NCBI RefSeq assembly: GCF_030272615.1
Contig: NC_081411.1
Span: 182,676,977-182,740,976, forward strand
Length of the DNA stretch: 64,000 nucleotides
Reading direction: 5' to 3'
Source of the DNA: Cryptomeria japonica
Taxonomy: Eukaryota > Streptophyta > Pinopsida > Cupressales > Cupressaceae
Shown: positions 23,701 to 36,129 of the stretch, one piece after another
Layout of the letters: every line of letters starts with the position of its first letter
Numbering within the stretch: position 1 is the stretch's first letter
The notes under the pieces: generated by a model
Told to the model about the DNA's origin: nothing
The model's input: only the letters and a program-made list of their open reading frames with translations
The model's database searches: none
Made by a program: the position numbers and the translations under genes

Positions 23701-25690
23701 CTGCATTGATTCAATACCCCCCCAAAAGATTATTGGTATTACAAAAAGGTATGTAGCATTGAGAAAAGTTAAGTTTACAAGTTTAAAATAAAAAAATTGT
23801 ATATGAATAGCCCTTTGCTTTTTTAAATTATACAATGTGAGAAGATGATGTTTTCGAAGTTCAAAATATTAAGCATGCATGATAAAATATCCCTACATTT
23901 ATCAACATGTGAAGTAGTTAAAACACCATTTGATGTTTGTGGGGTAGTAGATTAAGCCATCAATTTCTAGGGAAGCTTTACGAGAAACCGATGATTCCAA
24001 TGCATCATTTTTTCCCATGTCATAGCAAAAAAAATTGAACGATCCTATGACTGTCAACATCTTAATCATCTTGCACATATCTTGGGAAATATAGATCGTT
24101 GATCTTGGATATCTTAATATAATGAAATACCTTTGAAATAAATAAAAAATAAAAAATAAAAATTTAATAATTAATTAAGTTTTACATAAAGAAAATAACT
24201 AAAAATTTGAAAATAGTTTTAAATTAAAAATATATATAAGATATATCTACTAATAATATAAAACCTATGCTTCTTCGATGTTGCTCACTTTACGATCAAT
24301 AGTCAAAATTATTGCACGGCAACAAAGATCATCAAGTTTTAAATTTGGGCTTTCAGATCCGATTTGCGTTTGGCTTTCCATGGATTAAAAATCAAAAGAC
24401 GCAACTCTTCGACGTTGGAAAAAATCAGTCTGGACCTTCTAAGAAAATGGACCAAAAAATTAGGGTTTATATCACTTCCAAGATTCTTTCCAGAAAGAAA
24501 GGACGGGAGTTCATTATCATTCGTCAGAAACGTACCAATTTATTTTGACTTAACAACTGTCCTCTACGTAAAAGGCTATTTTCTAATTTTGACAGATCTT
24601 ATTGCTGTCTATTATCTCATACAGCAGTTTTTCTTGCATAGAAATTTTATCCAAAACAATTTCCAATGTATATTGTTATCCTTCAATCTTGATCAATCAT
24701 ATGGCTCGTAACATTTTTATCCATAGAATTTCTATCACATACTTTTTCTTTTCAAAAAAAATCTATTCCATAAAAACTCTATCCAAATTATCTTCCATAA
24801 AAACTCTTTATCTTCAAGATATATAGCTACTCATCAACTTTGACTAATCACATGACTGTTTACTTTGTTGTAATGTGTTTCTTCTAGCAAACTCTATTCT
24901 TAAGAGTTAATGATGTACCTATTCTCTATAGAGGAGGGAAATTGCTTGTACACTCTTTTATTATCAATCATGAATTATAGTAAAATCTAGGTTTTAGATC
25001 TAATTTTCACTTTCTTCTTCTTTTATGGACAATAACTAATAATGAATGTTTAGTCATGTTGTAAAAAGTTCATCATTTTTTTCAAAGCTTATCATTTTTG
25101 ATAATGTGGATAAAATTATGGATTATATATAGATACATAATTATAATTTACCTCGAGCATATACTTCACTAACCCTCCTATTCATATTCTTAATATTTAA
25201 TGACATTCTCACATTTTGTATTTGTTTATAATGGATCGTGTATTAGAGGCTCTCTCAGGACAATTCAATGATGAAGGTAAGGAATAGTTTATTATATCAA
25301 ATATATACAAATAATTTGTGAGATTCAATATAAAACAATTGAGAAACTTGCTTGGTCACTCTATTTGCTACCGAATTTTTTTTTTACATCTTAGTTCTAG
25401 AACAATTATTATTATTAAATTTGATCCTCTACATTATCATCATTCTAAGATAGATTTATCATGTTGTATGGATAAATAGGCAAGGTGACATGTAATTTGA
25501 GCTAAAATTAATCCTCAACAAGATGTAAACGGTGAAGTCCTAACTAACTAATTCATCATTACACCTTCCCCTTTTACCTCACCTAATACAAACACCTTTC
25601 CTAATAAGAATGCTTTTGTAGTTAGCATTAACCATGCATGGAAGATATTTCTTTGATGGCTCATTATTTATGATTAATGCAAGCCATAGG
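20757..25690. other. About 4.9 kb without a supported gene
   Basis: AT-rich sequence with many short ORFs but no motif, no codon-like pattern and no repeat structure I can support. The sequence 20757-21040 ends in an A-rich stretch (TTAAAATAAACTATTAAAAAA) and could be the 3' tail of the interrupted element. 23183-23416 is an open frame of 77 codons with no recognisable features. Confidence 0.3.
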
Positions 25691-25699
25691 CAATTTCAT

Positions 25700-25890
25700 A
25701 TTTCACAAAAAAAATTCTAGGTTATCTTTCTATTTCAATTAAACTTTTAGTTTAGTTTGTGTGTGTTTCAATTGGTTTCCTTAGTCTTTGCATGTTTTCT
25801 TGGGGGGAATTTGTAGATTAATTTTGGGAAAATTAAGGGTTCTATCTTATAATAGGCACTATTGGGTATCTCTATTTTTTATTTGGTGAA
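25700..25890 (+). repeat. Degenerate direct repeat, copy 1
   Basis: Shares an ordered set of blocks with about 27930-28125: a TTT...GGTTTT-rich start, GGGAAAA(T/G)TAA, then GGGTATCTCTA and TTTATTTGG / TTTAATTTGG. The two copies bracket the purine-rich stretch and may be old LTRs or flanks of a degraded element. Confidence 0.4.
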
Positions 25891-27930
25891 AATATTGTTG
25901 TAAGTGGAATCTTGTGGCTAGAAAGAGACATGTGAGTCTCTAGAGGAGTTTGTGGAAGTGGAAGAAGATGTATTCAAATAAGATGATGCAAAGGGTAATG
26001 AAAATGCATGTGATAATATTATTTTTGAAATAATATCAAGATAAATGGCTTGAGAATTTTTTTATTGACAAAAAAATGCATCTAGGAGAAATTAAATGTA
26101 ATAGAGTTTGAGCAAAGAAAGGAAATTTAAGTAGACAAGACAAGATGTGAAGAAATTTAATGTGAAGGTAACGTGGTGGAAAAATAAAGGAGTTAATGTT
26201 ATAAGGAAAGAAGAAAGGATTATTTTTCTTTCTTGAAGGAGAATATTTTAGTGAATGTAGTGTAAAGGAGAGATCTGAGAAGAAGAAAATACTCTAGGAG
26301 GGTTATGAAAAGAGAAAAACAAGAATTTTTTTTTATAGAATTTATAGAGAAAGGAACTAGAGAGAGAAATATGTGAGATCAACCCACATGGTTATAGAAG
26401 AAAGGAACATGAAAACAAGAGAAATAAAATAAGAAGAGAAGAGAAAAACAAATAGAAAATCACCATTATCAACGATAGATTCATTATATCTACAGAATAA
26501 AAAGATGAAAGGTGTTAGAAAGGTGATAGTACATCATAGGTTGAAATAGAAGAGGAAAAAAATAGGAAAAAATAGTGATGTATATTTTATTTTATCGAAT
26601 GATGTTTTATTTTTTAATAAACAAATAAGTAGAAAATAAAGAAGACGTAGAAAATGAAGGCGTTCAAAAATAGAGTTCGAGAGTTCTACATTTGATGAGA
26701 GATATGATGACTATGAGAATGACCTCTTGCTAAAAGAGTAAACTAGAAGAATGGAAATATTTCTCAAAGGAGAAGAGCTGGATGATCTCAACGATGTGGT
26801 AAATCAGATATAGCTAGGATAATATGACAACCATGAATATGTTCACATTACTTTGAATGCAATTAAAAAGAAGAGGCAAAAGACATTCATACAGATGATG
26901 CTAAAAAAAAAAATTCCTCATTCCAGAGGATAAAGACGAAAATGATGAGGAGGATGGAAAGGTAGTTGAGATATGTTTTCTTGGAGGCATAAATATAGAG
27001 GATAAGGAGGTTGCATGTGTAGAAGAAGGAGTTCTAGTAGCTATAAGAGGAAACATAAATTATAAAGGTAATGAGTTATTTTTCAAAATTTTGTTAAGAT
27101 GTAGTTGATGTTATGTTACATGTAGAAGAGATGAAAAAAATAACATATAAGAAAGCGCATAACGGAGGTAATGTTACTAAGGAAAAGAAAAGTTTTGTAG
27201 TGGAATTTGGTCTTTTAAAGAATATAAATAATATAATACAACTAAGAAAAAGATGATAAGATACATAAGAATGGGAAATAAAAGAAATAGATACATAAGA
27301 TGAGATGATGAAAATGTTTAACTTTCATAGAATTGTTATCAATTTATGTGCAAGTATAGAAGTGGGAGAGAAGTCGATGAAAAATTCTTCATGAAGGTGG
27401 ATGGACAATAGTGGGTTTAAATCCATAGGAGGAAATGAAGAAAAAGATTCTTGGTTGAGGATGGGTTATGGTATGTTAATGACCAAAAAAAAGGAAGATG
27501 AGGGAGGAATTTAATGGAGTTGGTTGATTTATCATGGGTGAAATCCTACAAGAGTAGAGAAAGAAAGAAAAATTGGATGGAGATGAACAATTTGTAGTGG
27601 GTTGAAGCCAATGAGATTAAAGAGAAGTGTAAAATGTATTTTGAAGGATGTTGAGATATTGAGGATAATGATCTAGAAATGAAGATAAGGGAAGAGTGCA
27701 TATTGGGTAAAGTAAGAAGCAAATTATTCTTGCCAATTGTTGGAAGATTTAGGGAAGAATAAATTTTTTCACAATGTGCCTATCACATCATTGGAGTATT
27801 CTATAAGTAGTTTAGAACTTGAAAGGGTATACTTACTACTGAAATCCATTTTCTGAGTCATGTTTACAAAATTTTTGCCTAGCATGTGTTATTTTGGAGC
27901 ATCCAGGTCCATAGGAAATCCTCTAGCACC
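25890..27930 (+). other. Strongly purine-rich strand, no intact ORF
   Basis: For nearly 2 kb the plus strand is dominated by A and G (AAGAAAGGA-, GAAGAGAAG-like runs). Short plus-strand phrases look like decayed Lys/Glu/Asp-rich coding, but stops and frameshifts prevent a gene model. It may be a decayed acidic/basic-rich ORF of a retroelement bracketed by the two direct repeats. Confidence 0.4.
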
Positions 27931-28125
27931 CAAAATTATTTCAATTTATCTTTGTATGTTAGTTCAACTTTTGGTTCATTTTAGGTATTTTTGGTAGGTT
28001 TTTTGGTTGATTTTTGTAAGTTTAATTTTGGAGGTATTTTGTGTTGAGTTTGGGAAAAGTAATGGTAACATCTTGTAGAAATCCCTAATGGGTATCTCTA
28101 GTTTTAATTTGGTATTGAAAGGATT
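27930..28125 (+). repeat. Degenerate direct repeat, copy 2
   Basis: Partner of 25700-25890 with the same block order. Confidence 0.4.
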
Positions 28126-28204
28126 AGAAATAGATAAGTTATATCCAATCAAAGTTTATCCTCTATAAGGAATAAATCAATGATTAATCTAGTTCTAGGA
28201 ATGC

Positions 28205-29299
28205 CTAGAACTACTAATTAGATTTACCAATTTGTTGTCTCCCTCTTTTGAGTTCAAATTTGGATGTAAGTTGTGAAATTAGGGTCAAAATGGGTAATTG
28301 AAGTAAACTGACAAAAAAAATGCTACAGATATCCAACAAAGCCACAATAAGAATCTAGACAAAAGAAGAGAATCAAAACCTATCCCTAGAAGTTCAAGCT
28401 GATTTTTTGGGACTAGATAGTAGAGATTTTCCCTGGTCCTTTGACTTTCACTTTGTTGAAGTTTGAACATGTTCGTCATCGTCAACTCTATTAGAGTATT
28501 TATGTACAAATCCTAAGTCAATTCCCTACACATAAATAAAGACAAAAAAGGTTGTGGATAGGAGTTTTCCTTAGGTCAAACCCCGGTTTAGGAATTAACC
28601 TTGAATTGACTAATGTAAATACTGAACTAAATGCTAGGAGGTATGCCTCAGATTTTGAATGGTTGATAGAAATATTGATGACTCAATGCTCTTTGAGTGT
28701 AATCACAAATGTTGAATGCAATGGCACGAAAAACACATTAACATGATAAACCTAATCAAACACATATGCTTACATGAAGATCTATGTAACTTTGATCCAT
28801 AATGCTTGGAGGATAAAATGCTACCTTGAACCTTTGGAAATGCTTGATAATGAATTCTTGGATGCACAAGTGATAGATATGGAGTTTTAGATCTAAAATG
28901 GATTGATAGGATATCTTTATATAGGGTTCCCTAGGTAAAGTACTAATTAGGTTGGTCTCTAATGATCAATTTTAGCAACGAGGACCAAAATCCATCAAGG
29001 AGGGAAAGTTCCTACCCATATTCAAATGGCATCTTCTTTAAGGGGCATCAGGTCATTTTGGAGCACCCTGTCTAGGAACAACATGATCCACACTCTGGTC
29101 CTTGAAAAATAGGACCAACAAATGAGAAATGGGAGAATACAACCTAAGGATGGGATCCACGTAGCAATGTCAATAGGTGACATCAATGTTTGAATAACAT
29201 AAACCAAAATGGGCTTAGGAGAAAAGAAAATGAGACATGCTAAAGTAGTAGCACAAACATGAGGTGTAAATTTTATTGGTTATAATTTATGATGTTACA
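28205..29299 (-). repeat. 3' LTR of element A (outer end truncated)
   Basis: Aligns from ATTTACCAATTTGTTGTCTC to the terminal GATGTTACA with 33110-34052. The outer ~130 bp present in the other copy are missing here. Confidence 0.6.
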
Positions 29300-31648
29300 T
29301 TTAGAGCACACTTCAATGAAATTATGAACCTATGAAAATAATCAATGTAAAGTGGAAGATGGGATAGAGGAGCAAGGAGTGAGATCACAAAGAAGTAAGA
29401 TTGCTAATTTTGAGGAACAAATGCCCCATTCTTAGATCTTGGCTCATAAAATCATATTAAAGGACACACAAAACAAGACAAAGATAAAAAATTCAAATAA
29501 AAGAAAAAAGATACACAGCAGAAGGTATTATTACTAAAAACAAAGAGCTCCAAGTCAACTAGTTGAAGAGACCTTAATAATCAAAATGTCTTAACGACTA
29601 ATATCATTGTCAAAATTCCATCACAAGAATACAAGTAGAGACATAAAAAGAGAAAGATCAAGCATCATTAGAAGAAGAGAAAGAGCACAGGAGCTTCACT
29701 AGATAGGTAATATTATATCATGTGCATTCATATTAGGGGGGTTAATATCCTGAAAAATGGGTTCAATCTTTGCCTATCTGGTAAAAATAGGGGGTTTTTT
29801 TATTCGAGCTATGAGAAAATACAATATTTGGTGAAAATAGGGGGGTTTTCAATTCGAGATGTGCATTGGGAGGGGGTGACAAAAAAGGAGTTTGGGACAA
29901 TATTTTTTGAAAGTAGGGGGTTCTTTAGTATGCCATGAATGCATGTGATATAACCCAGGTTCACTAGGTGAAGCCCTTGTGAGAAAGAGAGGCCATGGAA
30001 TACTTATAGGATAACAAGTTGTGTTATGTTGTGTTATTCATGTAAAGAACAAGAGTTGAAATAGTCTAGTAACTTCTTATGTGATACTTCCAGTCACTTG
30101 AAAAAAGAAGAGTTGAATAGTCTAGCAAGTAGTGTTATGGTAGTCAACTCACCCTACTACATATGTCGTTATCTGGTTTCAAGAGTCAAGCATCTCATCT
30201 AAGATTTAGGTCTAGTTTCGAGCATGAAACAACTTGTATAAAACCTGCAATTATAAAATAAATATTTCTAATTTTTGGAACATCTCATATAAGAGTTAGG
30301 TCTAGTTTCAGGAATGCATACCTCATACAAGACAAAATAGCTGCATTTGATTTTAGGAATGAAGCACTATGTATAAGAGTTAGGTCTAGTTTCAAGAATG
30401 TACATCATGTATAAGACATCATGTAAAATAAAAAAATGTAGTACAAAGAGGGCGATATGTATGCCCCCATTCAATATGTCAATATAGCCTTATGTTGATG
30501 TCTTAAGAATGCTAGAAACAAGGATAAACACCTTCAACTCCAGGGAGATATCCTTTAGGAAAGGATGTACATAAATACAAGCTAAAGTGGTACACCTCTT
30601 ATAAGAAAGGAAAAGATAGTTGTAAAAGATATATCTTGCAACAACTGTAAAGGCGATCCTTTGGAGGAGGAAGAGATCTTTCATCAAAAGACATCTACCT
30701 CCAAGAGGAGACTGAACAAAAATAACATCATTGACCAAAAGAAAAGACGGAGAACAAGAATTCATACCTTCCTCCTATTTCTAGGTAAAGGGATTGTTGG
30801 TGAAGGATAACACACTTTTAACCTAGATTGAAAGGTTTCTTTACAATAGACATATATTGCCAAGTGAATAAGAGGTTGGACACAAGGATACAAACCTTTT
30901 GTATCGTACAAAATAATTGAGAAAACAAACAACATCACACAAGGAATAACATCATATCATAAGAAAACACCACTCAACAAATGAAAAGTGAATCCTTAGA
31001 AAGGATAGGAGAAATCAATGCCCTCATAGCATATGGACAAAGAGAAGGATTACACAACCTCCAAAGAGATATTATACAGGAAATATGTAGCACTTCAAGA
31101 AGAAAAAAAGGTATTTAACAAGGAACACACATGTAATCACATGAAGGAAGATTCATTGCAAGAAAAGACATCAATATATTAAAAATACCACTCAAGAGAA
31201 GAGGCAATATTCAAAAGGAGATAGGAATTGGATATACTATCCTTTCCCACCAAGCGAGGAGAGAGGGATGAATTCTGCTACTATCCAAATATGATTGGAA
31301 ATAAAAATGCATCGCCACACATAATAGAGAGCCCCAAATAAGGTTAAACTAATAGTTCCATAGGGTGAGGAGAAACATAATTAGGTGAATTGGGTGCTTT
31401 AAGGCATTACCTCTTCACTAAGAAAAAATGCAAGATCTATTGTAAGAGCTAAGTGAGCCCAATCATATTAGTTTTGAACAAATTCTTTAAAATCTTTACA
31501 ATTTTCAAGAGAATGAAAATAAAAATGATGAAAAAGAGAAAACTCATTACCATATTAATTATTATTTTTGTATCTTATGAAAGGAAAAACAACATTCTTA
31601 ACATACTTCAATCTCTAAAAGATTCTTTTAGCTAGTTTATCTTGATTG
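29300..31648. other. Element A, 3' internal part, without intact coding
   Basis: Contains two copies of a G-tract unit (AAAATAGGGGG followed by TTTT and ATTCGAG) at about 29785 and 29838, and three imperfect ~85-90-bp repeats with AAGAGTTAGGTCTAGTTTC at about 30200, 30290 and 30375. No gene is supported. Confidence 0.45.
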
Positions 31649-32296
31649 TCAATGGGTAGGTTTTTCTTCTTGAGATATAAAACAAGGTATTCTAGTAGAA
31701 GGAGAAGGATTATTTTCTATTATTTTGAGAGCTATATTATAAATCAGTGCTTTTATTTTATTTTTAAAATCAATACATTCATTTGTATGATGAAAATTAG
31801 TTTCATGATATGTACATAAAGGATTATTTGAGGAATAAGCACATTTAGATGGATGATAGAGTTTATGTTCTGCAAAATACTCCTCAAGCCTTTGAACTTG
31901 AAGGAGATCATCCATAGGTGAATGATGAGGATGGATTAGACCTTATATACTAACTTGTGAAGGAGGTTTTATAGGGACATTAATTCCTTGTTCATATTTT
32001 CTAGGTTAGTGTCCACTATAACCTTGTTTTCAGATTATATTATAACCACTCCTATAAGAATTTTTCAATTGTGAAGAAGGACTATTATCATGAATTTATT
32101 TAAAATTTGTAGTGTATGAGAACATAAAGGAATAAGAGGGATACGGAGATAAGGAAGGGATATCCTTTGTAGGGAGATTGTCCTTTCTATCATCACTCAC
32201 ATCCTCTTTGATAGGTTGGGAAGGAGGGTCCTTGTCATCCAAAGATTCATCTTTTCTTAATATTATGTTAGAAGATAGGGAATTAATAAAATTCAC
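31649..32296 (-). pseudogene. gag remnants of element A
   Basis: Two minus-strand pieces. 31915-31649 contains LEEYFAEHKLYHPSKCAYSS then CTYHETNFHHTNECIDFKNKI, a C-x2-H...H-x4-C spacing with FK..I that recalls gag nucleic-acid-binding segments of plant Ty3/Gypsy elements. 32296-32096 is acidic and Pro/Ser-rich (DESLDDKDPPSQPIKEDVSD). The frames are broken between and around them. Confidence 0.5.
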
Positions 32297-32959
32297 ATCA
32301 TATTGTCTAGAAATATTTTGATTGTTGAGATAATTTCTTAGAGAATAAGGAGGATCTAGAGAGATTGATATACCAACATTTTGGTCTTGCCCCCCTGCAC
32401 TAAACTATGCGTATGCAAGAATATGGTATCATGTTGCTCTTTAATTCTTGCTATCAATTAGAGATATCATTGCTAGGATTACCTACTCTTTCCTTATTCT
32501 CACGAGATACCTTAGGAGACATACAAGTATTAGTCTTTTCAATGTCATCTCTAGGATTATCATTGCCTATGAATTTTTTTATGTTATCTACACATGTAAG
32601 GTATTTTCATAGACACATATCCATAAAAAATTTGAGAGGTTTGAGAGATGATTTCATAGGCATGTATCCAACATATCATTTTGATACATGTAACTAATAA
32701 AAAATGTAATCATATGTGACATATAAAACCTATCAGATTTAGTAAATTCCACTATGAAAATACTCCAAATTAGATTTGAAAACACAAGTGAAAATTATGC
32801 AACTCACAAGTAAAGTTTAGAGTAATAAATTAGTATATTTATGAAATTAACTACTAAATTAATTTAATTCAATTACAAATATGATTTATGAATGTACAAT
32901 TTAGTGTTTAAGTGATTACAAATCACATCTAAGATCATAAATCAGAAATAAGCCTAAAA

Positions 32960-32978
32960 GATTTTGGGTTCACCAAAA
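32960..32978 (-). other. Primer binding site of element A
   Basis: Minus strand TTTTGGTGAACCC immediately follows the 5' LTR. The same start follows the E0 LTR. Which tRNA it matches was not determined. Confidence 0.5.
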
Positions 32979-34052
32979 TGTAGTGGTGCGAAATTAGGGT
33001 TTCACCAATGAAGATAATAAAACCACTAATCTTACTTAAGGAACCAATGCATTGAAAGAGAGGTTAAATTGAATAGCTCTAGCTACAATTCAACTATGAA
33101 AAAGGCAGAGAATATTGATTATATTTACCAATTCATTCTCTCCCTCTTTTGAGTTGAAATTTTGATGTAAGTTGTGAAATTTGGGTAAAACAATAGGTAA
33201 TTGAAGTAAATTGACAAAAACATAATGCTATAGATATCCAACAGAGCCACAAACTAGAATCTGGGAAAAACAAGATAATCATGATCTATTCCCAGAAGTT
33301 CAAACTAATTTTTCAGGACCCAGTAGTAGAGATCCACCTTGGTTCTCTGACTTTCGTTCTATTTAAAAGTTTAACCTATTCGTCATCGTCAACTCAATAA
33401 AAACCTCCAAGTGAAACTCCCAAGTGAATTCCTTGCCCACCAAAAGAGAGGAAAAAGGTTGTGGATAACGTTTTTTCTTAGGTCAAACCTCGGTTTAGTA
33501 ATTAACCTTGAAGTAAATGCTAGGAGATATACCTTAGATTTGCAATGGTTTAAAGAAAGATTGATGATTCCATACTCTTTGAATGTAATCACAAATGATG
33601 TTGAATGTAATGGAATGAAAAACACATCAACATGAAAAACTTAATCAAACACACATGCTTGTTTGAATATTGATGCAACTTTGATCCATAATGCTTAAAT
33701 GATTAAATGTTGTCTTAAGCCTTTGAAAATACTTGATAATGAATGCTTGGATGTGTGAGTGATAGGTATGGTGTCTTAGATCTAAAATATATTGAGAGGA
33801 TGTCTTTATATAAGGTTCCCTATGTAAATTAGTGATTAGGCTAACTTCTAATGGTCAAGTGTAGCCACGAGAAAATGGGGAATGGGAGAAGAAAGCTTTA
33901 GTATGGGAACCACTCAGTAGTGTCAATAGATGATATCAAGGTTGGAATAAAAGGGAGTAAAATGGGCTTAGGGGGAATGAAAATGGAACATGCTAAAATA
34001 GGAGCACAAACCTAACGTTTAAATTGTACTAATTATAATTAAAGATGCTACA
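32979..34052 (-). repeat. 5' LTR of element A
   Basis: Read on the minus strand it starts TGTAGCATC and ends CACCACTACA. The same family appears inverted in E0 (34829-34871 plus 58627-59762). Confidence 0.65.
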
Positions 34053-34828
34053 CAAATCATTAAAAAGGAAAAGAATAATGCTATAGTGGGGTCTTTAAAC
34101 CTACAAAAATTAGGATCTTTAGAAAAATTAGAGGTGAGAAAATAGAGGGGGGAACTATAGAAAATAGTCCAATCACCATGAATGAAAATGGCTTCCAATT
34201 ATACAGAAAGTGAAATTGAAGAAGGGATAACACTAATATGAGATGCTACTAGAGAACATGAGCAATGGAGATGAAATATGTTTAGTCTATTTTCTAAATA
34301 TTTTTTATGTAACTGATACTTGAATGCATGAATGCATGGAACCTTTATTGTTTCCATAATTTTTTCTTTTGTTGTCTATTTGGAATGTGTGGTTGGGATG
34401 TCTAGTAAGAGACTCTAGCCACAAATGTATCAAAACACATATTTACATATAAGAGTTATTATAATCTCACTATTTGAAATTCCTTTCCTCCTCTCCTTCT
34501 ACCTTAATTTTCCATGTACCAATTTAATGTCACCCAATACATGAAACTCTTGTAGTTGGAATATTTCCTACACCTTCTTTAAGCATCAATTTTATATGCA
34601 TTTATGGTGATTAGCAATTGATGATGCATTAAGTTGTGCATAATTACCAAGAACAAGGAAAAAATTGTCTTTACCATTATATAATTGTATCCAAACTCAA
34701 ATATATTCCTCTTATACCATAGTTTTTTATACCAAGATAATATAATTGACATGTTTATGCTATGGCTAGTATTGCTTTCCTCATGTCTTTAGCCAATGAC
34801 ATCAATGGTTTTTAGTTTTTAACCCTAT
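34053..34828. other. No gene seen
   Basis: AT-rich sequence between element A and the nested cluster; no ORF or repeat supported. Confidence 0.3.
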
Positions 34829-34871
34829 TGCATCACAAATTGTCATCGGTCCAATTTAGACCTCATATTTT
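34829..34871 (+). repeat. E0 LTR, first 43 bp (left of insertion)
   Basis: CATCACAAATT...CCAATTTAGACCTCATATTTT matches the start of the element A LTR (TGTAACATCATAAATT...AATTTACACCTCATGTTTG). It is cut at the point where the family continues GTTTGTGC at 58627. Confidence 0.55.
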
Positions 34872-36117
34872 TGTTTATCCCAACCGGTGCTGAGAGGGGA
34901 GAGGTGAATCAACACTATACCGGTTTTAACTAAATGAAAACTTTTAGTTTAAGTTTTCGCTAACTTAACATTAATCAATATAAATAATTACTGGAGAAGA
35001 ATATGCATGCATTAAAAGCTACACGGTGACAACAAGATTTATCTTGTGGAAACCCAAATGGGAGAAAACCACGGTGTGAGTAGGAACTCACAAAATTTGT
35101 ACTATTCTGGAGTACGCTTGATGAGGGACCATCCATATTAGGATATTATAAAGACACTATTAGGTGCCACCCGATTAAGGGATTTTCATTAAGGCATGTC
35201 AGTGGCTTTACCCTGTTAAAGGTAGCCTTGTTAAAGGTCTTGGGATCATCAATTAAGATGACACCCAGTTAAGGGATTTTATAATGGGACCTATTAAAGT
35301 GCCCCCTACTAAGGGATTTTAGTTGCAGTGGTTAGAAAACAACATAAAGATGATTTTTTGGAGTGGCTACTAATAGATGGATTAGATCACACTCAAAATA
35401 ATACTATATTTACATCAGTTGTGTCTACTCTGCACAACATTGGTTTCCTGAATATACCTTCAGCTCTGCACTCTGTCGATTTACTAATCCTTGACTCTAC
35501 ACTCTATCAGTCCTCTCTCACTCAACTCTTAACTCTATTCTTACTCCCCCTGTGTTCACTTTCACATTTTTCACTTTTCACATGAACAACAAATTCATCA
35601 AAATGAATTATGTGAATCTATTACCCTTTTGATCTGTCGCCAACTTTCCCTCCAAAACACCAAATTCATAATTTTGTTACTATGCCATAAATCCCTCTCC
35701 AGAAGTCATTGTAGGAATGTTTGTCAAAACAGTCATTCGTGTGTTAATTAGTCCGCCAGTTGACTGGAGAAGACTGTCGGTTTAACTGGATGTTAACTGA
35801 ATGTTACCAAGTCTGTCGGTTACAGACATTTCTAGTGTATCGATCAAAATCTACTTAGTCGATTACCTTCTGTATACAAATTTGTTTACTTCTTACCCAG
35901 TTGACCTCTTATGTGTTGGTCTACTCACTGCTTGTCAATTCACCTCCTTTGTGTCGATCTACTCATTGCTTAGCTTGTCTACACACTGCTTAGCTAGTTA
36001 ACCTTTGTATATTGGTCTAGTTACTATTGATAGGTTGTGAAGGCTTGGGAGATGATGTTGCCAACAATGACAACCATGCCATTCACCGGTAATACAAAAT
36101 GCACCAGAATTCCAACA
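34872..36117 (-). repeat. Element B 3' LTR
   Basis: Plus-strand edges TGTTTATCCC and TTCCAACA. Repeats with CTACTCACTGCTT / GTTAACC wording occur in tandem at about 35890-36010. The plus-strand flank ATTTT and the right flank GTTTG agree at 3 of 5 bases; the intact family reads GTTTG, so this is probably a mutated 5-bp target duplication. Confidence 0.75.
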
Positions 36118-36129
36118 AACTCCTCCTTT
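36118..36129 (-). other. Element B polypurine tract
   Basis: Minus strand AAAGGAGGAGTT directly precedes the 3' LTR start TGTTGGAATTC. Confidence 0.65.

Larger units (their letters stand above)
28205..34052 (-). mobile_element. Non-autonomous or deleted Gypsy-like LTR element (element A)
   Basis: Two related LTRs (3' copy 28205-29299, truncated on its outer side; 5' copy 32979-34052) enclose about 3.7 kb. On the minus strand the 5' LTR has TGTAG...CTACA ends and is followed by TTTTGGTGAACCC, a primer-site-like start shared with E0 at 59763. The 3' LTR is preceded by a GAAGTGTGCTCTAAA polypurine-like tract. Internal coding is limited to gag-like remnants; I find no protease, RT or integrase. 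Confidence 0.65.

Noticed and set aside
24312-24826. Overlapping plus-strand ORFs as a gene
   Set aside because: Three short overlapping frames with no shared signal; probably chance in AT-rich sequence.
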